Positions 9,701 to 18,700 of a stretch of 64,000 nt of DNA are shown piece by piece. The notes under the pieces were generated by a model that made no database searches, was not told the origin of the DNA, and worked only from the letters and a program-made list of their open reading frames with translations. Each line of letters opens with the position of its first letter. Within the stretch, counting starts at the first letter, position 1. Source of the stretch: a virus; the IMG/VR virus record IMGVR_UViG_3300021376_000029, positions 21,289 to 85,288 of that record; one strand, given 5' to 3'. The translations under genes and the position numbers were made by a program.

Positions 9701-12454
9701 CTTGAGGTAGTAAGTACCGTTATTTGATAAACCACTGACAACAGTTGCTGGAGAGGCAAAAGTATAAAGAATAAGTTCGTTATTTGAGAATTGATTATTG
9801 CCAATGTAGATACTATTCTTGAAAGGATTAATAATAGTAGCAGCCATAATGTAATTACCATCAGCAGCAGCTAGTCTATATGGAGTATCATTTACTCCAG
9901 GTTTAATTCTCCATCTAGTGCTATCAATTTTTTCTACATAGAATTGTGCGCCTGTACCTAAAGTAGCAGTACCGCCTGCATTATCATTCCAATATCTAAT
10001 ATTATTGCCTGAAGTTACTGTCAGCGTAATGAGATTATTTGTTTCAAATCCATGATCTTGTTTGAAGAATGAATCATTAGTACTTGTGTTTCTCTTCATC
10101 AACATGAAGTACATGTTGGTACTACCATCAGAACTAACATCACCGAAATATCTATCATTACTATTGCTATATCCATTTCTTCCTGCCCACCAACCATTGG
10201 TATCACCTTGATATGCCCAATAGTAATATTCATTACCATACAATCTCAAGTATGCGGAGTTCATGAAATTAGCCGAGAAGGTAGATGTCCAATAAGTTCT
10301 TCCGTTTACATCATTATATCCACCTACGGTATATCCATGGCCTTGGCCACCATTATTATTACCATTTACTCCAAAATTATTATTGTCAGTGATAAAATCA
10401 TAAGAACCCTGATAAATTGCAGTAGTACCTAAAGGTAATGTTTGCAGGTGATATCCATATGTTCTCCAGGAAGTTCCAAAGACGTTATACCAAGTCCAGT
10501 TATATATGTATTGGTTATGTCCACCATATCCAGGTCTTGCACATGAGAAGTATGCAACGTTATCCCACGCCTGACCACCTAATCCAAAGGTGCCATTTAC
10601 GTTTGCAAAATCATGTCCTGAATATGTTCCTTGCCAGTTCCAATAATAAGTATAATAGTAAGCATAGAAATCACCCCATTGCTTGTATTCTCTATAGCAG
10701 TTATATACCAAACCTAAAGTATGTTTACCATAATTAAATGTACCACCAGTTTGAAGATCCTTGAGAATATTCATTCTCTGAGAATCATGTAATCTAATAG
10801 TATTATCATTAATTCTTTCTGCATAATATACAAGCATTCTATTTAAACCACCAATTGGAGTATCTCCAGGTGCAGGATAATAGAGCACTGCATAACTATT
10901 TCGTAAACCGTGATTTGGAATAGTAATAGTATTTGCGGCATAATCAATATCATTAGCACCAAACCTTAAGGTATATGTTGATTCATTGTTGTAAGGAATA
11001 GTTTCAGTTGCTACAGGAACATTTTGTACTACGATTGAATTTACAGTATCAATAAAAGGTCTGCCATCAGGCGCTGTTGCAGTTGGATCAGTAACTTCAA
11101 GAATTTTTGGTGCAATACTATTTACAAAGTAAAAATTAGTATTGTCTGCAAAACCATGTTCGTTTGTTGTTGTCAAATAAATTTTAGATTCCGTAGCAGT
11201 AACTACTGGCAGATCACCGCCCATGCCAGTATGTAGTGTGCAATAATATGTAAGTAAATTTGGCGTTCCCTGAGTTATATAAAGTCTTATAAAAGCACCA
11301 GGAGTTCCAGCAGTCCCTTGTGAATAAACAAAAGTGGTATATGGTGACCCATCAGTTGCAGTACCAATTTCAAAAGTATGACCAGTTATAGTAGGACTGG
11401 AAATATCAAAAATATAAATTGCCTTTCTATTTAAATTTAAAGCTGGTTGTTGCACTCCATCAATGAAGAATTTATTGCTGGTGGAGCCTACAGTAGCAAT
11501 TGTCCTAGTGAAAGAAGATCCAGTTGCAGATAGAGTATTACCATTGCCAAAAGAACCAGAAGCAGTTATAACACTAATTACTAAACCATCAATTTTAGTT
11601 ATAGTACCAGAGGCACCAGATGGTGAACTAATGGTTGCTCCAACTGCCCAAGTATAATGAGGAGCTGATGTAAGTGTAAGTTCTATTACTGCGATTCTTG
11701 TTACAACTTTTGTAAAAGTATCTGACACAATACCAATTGCTTCATCAACAGCAATTTGTGAACCTTGGAAAAACTGACCAGGAATAATAGAGGTGTAAGT
11801 ACCCTGAAGTTCTCTAGTGGATATTTGTTTTGCCCTTGCTTTATATGTAAAGGTTTTAGTAGTAGGAACAGATTGAATTAGATAAGTTCCTTCTGCTGTA
11901 ACACTTGAAAGACCAGTTACAGTAATTGGCGTACCAGTAGTTAAGTTATGCTCAAATGTAGTAGTAATAGTAATCAGTTCACTATTTGAAGTTGATTCTA
12001 CTTTCTCAATAAATGGAATAGTAGTATCAGCTGTACTTGAAAAGAATGATGGGATTTGGTTAATTAATTGAAGAGTTTCCCACTTAGAAGCCTGTGGACC
12101 ATATTCAAAGTCAGTATCAATCAGGTTTTGTGGCGTTGAAACACGGAACTTTGAAACGGGGTCAACATATGTTTCAGACGGTTCTATTTCAACATGATCC
12201 TGTTCATAAAAAATTTGCAGAGTGTCTGTAGCACTCATTAAGTTACAATCTTTATCAAGAACTACTGTTGTAGATTCAGTAGAATCATTATAAGTAACAG
12301 TGCCACCCGCTTGTTCATCAGCAAAATTATAAAGGACAACACCTGTCGTTACGTTAGTGATCAGCAGTAATCTTTTGTGTGCTACATGACCGTCAATGAT
12401 TACGGTGTCCAGTGAAGGAACGAAAGTGTATTTTTGTACTAAATGCTTTGCCAT
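6764..12454 (-). CDS. Giant virion protein, probable fibre (1896 aa)
   Basis: 1896 aa. The N-terminus (MAKHLVQKYTFVPSLDTVII) and a folded C-terminal part (about residues 1390-1700, with GKIRFGFKDQHGHVKYVHEF) look like conserved cyanophage structural protein ends. Between them lie repeated beta-rich modules of the kind LTTGTPITVTGLSSVTAEGT seen in phage fibres and baseplate adhesins. Residues about 591-771 are strikingly rich in Trp, Tyr, Gly and Asn (for example AYYYTYYWNWQGTYSGH) and lack the Thr/Ser repeat style of the flanks, which suggests an inserted or exchanged receptor-contact domain. It lies in the late fibre module between the Mtd-N-like gene and the oxygenase cassette. Role as tail fibre or other surface protein is inferred. 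Confidence 0.75.
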   Translation of the reverse strand: MAKHLVQKYTFVPSLDTVIIDGHVAHKRLLLITNVTTGVVLYNFADEQAGGTVTYNDSTESTTVVLDKDCNLMSATDTLQIFYEQDHVEIEPSETYVDPVSKFRVSTPQNLIDTDFEYGPQASKWETLQLINQIPSFFSSTADTTIPFIEKVESTSNSELITITTTFEHNLTTGTPITVTGLSSVTAEGTYLIQSVPTTKTFTYKARAKQISTRELQGTYTSIIPGQFFQGSQIAVDEAIGIVSDTFTKVVTRIAVIELTLTSAPHYTWAVGATISSPSGASGTITKIDGLVISVITASGSFGNGNTLSATGSSFTRTIATVGSTSNKFFIDGVQQPALNLNRKAIYIFDISSPTITGHTFEIGTATDGSPYTTFVYSQGTAGTPGAFIRLYITQGTPNLLTYYCTLHTGMGGDLPVVTATESKIYLTTTNEHGFADNTNFYFVNSIAPKILEVTDPTATAPDGRPFIDTVNSIVVQNVPVATETIPYNNESTYTLRFGANDIDYAANTITIPNHGLRNSYAVLYYPAPGDTPIGGLNRMLVYYAERINDNTIRLHDSQRMNILKDLQTGGTFNYGKHTLGLVYNCYREYKQWGDFYAYYYTYYWNWQGTYSGHDFANVNGTFGLGGQAWDNVAYFSCARPGYGGHNQYIYNWTWYNVFGTSWRTYGYHLQTLPLGTTAIYQGSYDFITDNNNFGVNGNNNGGQGHGYTVGGYNDVNGRTYWTSTFSANFMNSAYLRLYGNEYYYWAYQGDTNGWWAGRNGYSNSNDRYFGDVSSDGSTNMYFMLMKRNTSTNDSFFKQDHGFETNNLITLTVTSGNNIRYWNDNAGGTATLGTGAQFYVEKIDSTRWRIKPGVNDTPYRLAAADGNYIMAATIINPFKNSIYIGNNQFSNNELILYTFASPATVVSGLSNNGTYYLKAINNNRFQLGTTVGFTNEIVLTSTGTGIQSFENASATFGAVDGSYTTTRAINDKTLEITLPFKLSPGNKPFNAALAVTTGANGFLTIPNHFFSPGTRIIYNTAGGTAIGGLTHNTDYFVIVLDDTRIRLATTLANAQSGTAVTMTSTGSGSHQLITANLSGLITGAGTVSVTSGTTITARTILGNNTNFKRYFKVGDTIRIVNSATTPGTIVTRSINAIKDDGSILVDTPFTFTGSSLKYFIPTFIYVRPDGYYLHRPFDGGMEIGTSKSPDGLICRQTRKYFRYQSGKGIQTSFAINFIPQNPITSLAYTPQGTTTSLRVTGVSGENRLTVVSGSTAGVVPYMEITGLPSGVTLDACQIDSVLNSTTLVLSQTLTASITDVPITLEPAKLATIVSNRPHNCIVGSYVCIVGSDNDVFNKKVSVATIIDDFTFRVQLKDVPAGVSTSGGFPSFAVEKWNNSSVRAGMFDFQNGFFFEFDGQNINCVRRSSVQQLTGTLSVTKGSGIIVGTSTQFSSQLQKGDKIVIRGMTHKVVKITNNTSITVQPSYKGVTNSNVIGTKTIDVRVPQLQWNIDKCDGSGPSGYVLNIGRIQMCYADYSWYGAGKIRFGFKDQHGHVKYVHEFKHNNKLLESYFRSGNLPARYEIENIGTPTFVPSLFHWGTSVIMDGMFQDDEAYLFTASGNVLKFTNATTQTSSSNGNSVIIEERINTFNSQYFIRIPFPSSEASKLTINTLIYNTAIAQGYFSNGRNINSRSFVSGSTYFVYIQYQEGSATVFPRGYASTINARIGNPAVPTTTSFNVGAPAGSDNLIPSYIPLLSIRLAPSVDSSITGSVGQREIINRMQLNLQSVGVQVTHETEISLIINPELSTDAFANVDSPSLCQLVRHNSNETLSGGQKILAFRAAGGPIEGTRRLAAATAYDLSELSALGNSILGGDGVYPNGPDLLTLVAEVIDSTGVSSANPYSATARVTWKESQA

Positions 12455-12492
12455 CTCTTAATTACCGTGCAGAATTGTGTTTAAAATATAAA

Positions 12493-12681
12493 TTACCAAC
12501 CCATCCCAACGGACAGGGCTACTACAAGTGTTTTTTGTGCTAACTCATGCCCACCCGCTTTCTGACCATCATGAACGATGGCAGTATTTTTGTCGGTGTC
12601 AACTGTAATTTCACCTTCAGCACCAGTGAACGTTTGATGTTGAATGGTAGTTCCTCTTCGGAATTGTACTTGGGTTGTCAT
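12493..12681 (-). CDS. Mtd N-terminal-domain-like protein, stand-alone
   Basis: 62 aa. The sequence QFRRGTTIQHQTFTGAEGEI followed by TVDTDKNTAIVHDGQKAGGH matches the consensus of the major-tropism-determinant N-terminal domain, normally the first about 45 residues of long phage receptor-binding proteins. Here the reading frame stops after 62 codons, ending VALSVGMGW. It may act as a small trimerising cap or chaperone for the neighbouring 1896-aa or 2508-aa proteins, or be a remnant of a longer fibre. A perfect late box (12710-12717) lies about 30 nt upstream, arguing that it is expressed. Confidence 0.7.
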   Translation of the reverse strand: MTTQVQFRRGTTIQHQTFTGAEGEITVDTDKNTAIVHDGQKAGGHELAQKTLVVALSVGMGW

Positions 12682-12709
12682 TGACTAGCTCTGTAGTTTT
12701 TTCTTCTTT

Positions 12710-12717
12710 TATTTATA
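12710..12717 (-). promoter_or_regulatory. Late promoter box (TATAAATA)
   Basis: Exact TATAAATA on the minus strand about 30 nt upstream of the 62-aa Mtd-N-like gene (start 12681), in the gap after the 2508-aa gene. It probably also drives the 1896-aa gene downstream. Confidence 0.7.
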
Positions 12718-12724
12718 ACAATTG

Positions 12725-15700
12725 TTATATTATACTTCCGAATATTCTTGCGGGGCTAAAGAGAATAACAATATCTTTTGAAGCACCACTAATTTCAATA
12801 TTAAATTTATTCGTAACAGAAATTCTTGAATAACTATTGCGTTCAATACCACTAATTCTGAACAGAGAAGTTCTAGTATCAGTTTCCTCAACAACAAGTC
12901 TGTTGATAGATGCATTACCGATTCCAAACAGAGATCCTTTACCACGATAAGAATCTGTTTGCTTCTCAATTCCGATTCCAGAAATAAATTCTGTACCCGA
13001 ACCAGGGTATCTGGAGATATACTTGAATTTAGATTCCCCATTAAATCTAAACAGAATAGTATTTTCAGGAGTTTGTGCAACAAACGCTATGACAGCGGTA
13101 TTAGTACCGAAGGAAATATTTCCTTTACCAACATAGGATCTCGTGAACTTAGCAGCAACATTGCCAGAAATTGTTGCATTACCAGAACCCTTATAATTCT
13201 CTGTATTTTTCTCAACCGCAGATCCAGTAAATTTAAAGAGTGCCGCTTCTTCTGGTGGGTTAGAAGTCTTAGATTCTGCAGCACCTTGGAATGCAAACAG
13301 AGAACCTGAACCTTGATATGGTGCCTTACTATATTTTTCCTGAATGTAACCAGTAAGATTAATATTACCTGATGCTTTTTCAATTACTGTTCTAGATTCA
13401 ATCTTCTCACCAACAGTAAAGATATTGCCAGTACCAACATAATTCTCAGTGTTCTTCTCAATCGCTGAACCAGAGAATCTGAAGAGTTGAACATTTGCTG
13501 ATATAGCAAATACTACAGACTCACTAGTTTCATTAAATGCGAACAGCGAACCTGTGCCGATGTAATTCTCAGTATTCTTCTCTGTTGCAGAACCAGTAAA
13601 TCTGAAGAGTATAGTTTCTTCTGATGGATTAAATGATACTTTGCTTTCTGACTGCAAGAATGAGAAGATATTGCCAGTACCAACATAATTCTCAGTGTTC
13701 TTCTCAATTGCACTTCCAGAAATTTGTGCTGAACCTGTGCTGATATATCTTTCGGTGTGAGATTCAATAGCAGAACCATATACATTAAACAGTTGAACAT
13801 TTTCAGTTGGGTTAAATGCTACTGCTGCAGCACTTGAACCAACAGTTAGAATATTTCCTGTTCCTAGGTAATTCTCAGTATTTTTTTCAATAAGAGTTCC
13901 AGTGATATCAATCTGACCAGAACCATCATGCTTATTAGATTTCTTGAGTGTCCCAGAACCACTAATTTGATATAAAGCAGTATTTTCAACAGGGTTAAAT
14001 ACTACTTTGCTTGTGGATTCTCCATAATTGAACAGGAAACCAGAGCCATAATGTAAGAGTGAAATAACTGGAATTGCGGCGCCAGAAACTTTGAACAGTG
14101 CTGTGGATACTGCAGCAGAAATAAGGATAGTTTCCGTTGCAGTTCCAAATGAGAATGCTGAACCAGAACCTCTGTATTTCTCTGTATTTTTCTCTACCGC
14201 AGAACCAGAGAATGTATAAAGGAATGTATTTTCTGGGGTCTGTGCAGAGAATGCTTCTGCAACACCCTTAAGAACAGAGAATCTTCCTGTAGATGAGTAT
14301 GCTCTTGCTCTATCAGTATCACCATTTCCAGAAACATTGATCTTGCCAGTTCCATACCAAGAATCTGTTTGTTTCTCAATGATATAACCACTAATAAATT
14401 CTACACCAGAACCAACCTTAGTATAAACTCTAATTGGTTTTGTAATTCCATCACCAGAAACATTAAGTGTACCACCAATATTTCCATGGATTGCACTAAC
14501 ATAACGAGGTGTTGGTCTGTAGTTACGGAACTCAGGGAATCTGCCAGTTGAAAGTCTGATATTTCCTTTACCAACATAAGATTCTGTATTTGCTTCAGAC
14601 GCTGCAGGGAATCTTTCTTCAAATACAAGACTTACATAACCAACATAAGATTCAGTATGTCTTTCTATAACATTACCAGTGACTTTTACTGCATCGCCAG
14701 AACCAATAAATTCTCTGGTACGAGGAGTTATAGCAGAACCAAAGAATGTATAAAGGAATGTATTCTCTGGAGTCTGTGCAGAGAATGCTTCTGCAGCATT
14801 ACCAATAGCAAATAGTGAACCAGATCCATAATAGGATCTTTCAAATGGTGTAACAGCAATACCACTAATTCTGAATAATCCAAATGGTTTTTCACTACCG
14901 ATAGTATTAATTACAGAACCATAATCAATTTCACCACCATCAGCATTACTGGTTATTAAACCATTATCAAGATTTTGTGTTGAATTAGAAAGATTACCAT
15001 AATCAACTTCATTGACTGCATCAATTTCAGATGATGTATTATATGAGAAGGTTCTTCTCTCAACTCTGTCACCAATGTGGAACAGTGAACCTGAAGCAAC
15101 ATAAGACTTATTACGTGATTCGTTAGCGTTACCAGAAACATTATAAAGGAATGTATTCTCTGGAGTCTGTGCAGAGAATGCTTCTGCAGCATTACCAATA
15201 GCAAATAGTGAACCAGATCCAACTTTGGTGAATACTTGAATCCAGCGATCATCAGAGTTACCGTTAACTTTGAATAGACCAAATGGATATGTGATGTCAA
15301 GATTAATTATCGCACCATAATCAATTTCACCACTAGTTGCTGTTTGAGTTACATATCCATTGTCAATAATTGTTCCTGATGCAGTAATAAGACCATAATC
15401 AGATGCATCATATTCAGATACTGATGAAGAATTATAAGAGAATGTTCTTTTCTCAATTCTGTCACCAATGTGGAACAGTGAACCTGAAGCAACATAAGAC
15501 TTATTACGTGATTCGTTAGCGTTACCAGAAACATTATAAAGCAATGTATTCTCTGGAATCCGTGCAGAGAAGGACTCGGTGAGACCATTAAATTCAAACA
15601 GTGATCCAGATCCAACTTTGGTGAATACTTGGATCCAGCGATCATCAGAGTCACCGCTAACTTTGAACAGACCAAATGGATATGTAATATTAAGATCAAT

Positions 15701-18700
15701 TACATTACCAAGATCAACTTCACCACCAGTTGCTGTCTGAGTTACATATCCATGGTCAATAATTGTTCCTGATGTAGTAACAAAACCATAATCAAATGAG
15801 TCATAATCAGATACTGATGAAGAGTTATAGGAGAACGTTGCTTTTTCAACTCTGTCGCCAATGTGGAACAGTGAACCTGAAGCGACATAAGAATTGTTAC
15901 GTGATTCTGATAATGTACCATCAACAAATAATCCACCAACTGATCTCCAATGTGGTCTAAATCTGACAAAGGTGCGATCAGAAGCAATTGTGAATCTACC
16001 AGAACCTTTATGAGCAAATGCTGGTTTATATTGATCCTCTGCCGCCCCAGTAAATTTAAAGAGTACATTTACTGGATAATCATAATCATATAAAGTAACT
16101 GAACCATAATCAATTTCACCATCAGTTGCTATTTGATTTACATAACCAAGATCTATAGTTATTCCCGAAGTTGTTACAGAACCATAGTCAACTTCAGTTT
16201 CATAAGCAACTATTGAAGACTCATTATAATTATAAGTTACTCTCTCAACTTTATCGCCTACTTCAAATAGAGATCCAAAACCTACATAAGAGTTATTTCT
16301 ACTTTCAATTGCGTTACCAGAAACATTATAAAGGAATGTATTCTCTGGAGTCTGTGCAGAGAATGCTTCTGTTGCGCCAGTGAATTCAAACAGTGATCCA
16401 GATCCAATCTTAGTAAATACTTGAATCCAACGATCATCAGAGTTACCACTAACTTTGAATAGACCAAATGGATATGTAATATCAAGATTAATTATCGCAC
16501 CATAATCAATTTCACCACCAGACGATACTTTGGTAATTAATCCATAATCATTAGTTAATCCTGATGCAGTAATAAGACCATAATCAAGTTCATCATAATC
16601 AGATACTGATGAAGAATTATAAGAGAACGTTGCTTTTTCAACTCTGTCACCAATATGGAACAGAGATCCAAAACCTACATAAGAGTTATTTCTACTCTCA
16701 ATTGCGTTACCAGAAACATTATAAAGGAATGTATTCTCTGGAATCCTTGCGGAGAATGACTCAGTGAGACCATTAAATTCAAACAGTGATCCAGATCCAA
16801 CCTTAGTAAATACTTGAATCCAACGATCATCAGAGTTACCGTTAACTTTGAATAGACCAAATGGATATGTGATATCAAGATTAATTACATTACCATAATT
16901 AACCTCTCCACCAAAAGTAGACTGAGTAATCTGACCCAGATCAATAGGTGTTCCTGACGCAGTAATAAGACCATAATCAAGTTCATCATAATCAGATACT
17001 GATGAAGAATTATAAGAGAATGTTCTTTTCTCAACTTTGTCGCCAATGTGGAACAGTGAACCTGAAGCAACATAAGATTTTGATTCAGATTGATTTGCAG
17101 AACCATCAACAAATAATCCACCAACTGATCTCCAATGTGGTCTAAATCTGACAAAGGTACGATCAGATTGAATATTGATTATTCCTTTTCCTTTGAAATT
17201 AAAGGAAGGTTTAAGTTCAGTAAATGCAGCACTACCAAATTTAAACAATACATTTACAGGATAATCATAATCATGTAAAGTAACTGAACCATAATCAATT
17301 TCGCCGCCATCAGTTACTTGATTAATTAAACCGTAATCAATAGTAGAACCAGAAGTAGTGACTAATCCATAATCTACTTCGGGTTCATATACAACTATAG
17401 ATGAAGTATTATAGGAGAATGTCGCTCTTTCAATTCTATCCCCAACATGGAATAGAGATCCAAAACCTACATAAGAGTTATTTTTACTTTCAACCGCACC
17501 ACCACCAGAAATACTATAAAGAAGTGTATTCTCTGGAATCTGTGCAGAGAATGCTTCTGTTGCGCCATTGAATTCAAAGAGAGATCCAGATCCAACTTTG
17601 GTGAACACTTGGATCCAGCGATCATCAGAGTTACCGCTAACTTTGAACAGACCAAATGGATATGTAATATTAAGATCAATTACATTACCATAATTAATCT
17701 CTCCCCCAGAAGCAGACTGGGTAATTTGACCAAGATCAACAGGTGTTCCTGATGCAGTAATAAGACCATAATCAGATGCATCATAATCAGATACTGATGA
17801 AGAATTATAAGAGAACGTTGCTTTTTCAACTCTGTCACCAATATGGAACAGCGATCCAGATCCAACATATTTTTCTGTATTCTTTTCGTCTGCAGAACCA
17901 GTAATTCTTACATTTAAATTGCCCCGCCATGCATCACTTTGACGAATAGAATGATAACCAGCAAATTGAATTCCACCTCTTCCTCTATAAGGACCACGAA
18001 TAAATTGTCCTATACCCTCTCCAGAGAAGTTATAAAGGACATTGAGAGGATAAACAATATCAAGATTAACTATGCTTGAATAATCAATTACAGCAGTATT
18101 ATCTTCATTTACATGACCAAGATCTACAGAAGTTCCTGATGTGGTTATAGTTCCATAGTTTTCTGTATTGAAATATTCAATGGAAGTAGAATTATAATCA
18201 TATGTTACACTCTCAACTTTATCGCCAATACTGAACAATCTTCCCTTACCAATGTAAGGTCTAGAGAAAGCATCTGGAATAATTCTGTTAGAAACAATAA
18301 ATTCTCCATATCCTCTCCACCAAGGAATAAATCTTGTATCAGTAGGAGATGGTTGATGATGAACTTTAAATCCACCAGAACCAGTTTGTGCAAAAATTGG
18401 TTTGTACTGAACAGTTGCGTTACCAGTAAATGTGAATAATGGATTAGTAGCATACTCAGTTAAACCAGTGTTGATAAATCCATAATTAATTTCACCTTGA
18501 TTTACTACTTGATTGATCAAGCCATGGTCAATTGTAGATCCAGAAGTAGTAACTAATCCATAATCAGATTCTGAATATTCAACTATTGCAGATGAGTTAT
18601 ATGCATATGTTGCTCTTTCAATTCTATCACCAACATGGAATAGAGATCCAAAACCAATAAATGGTCTAGTAAATGAATTATGTCCCGTTCCTCTGAGTTC

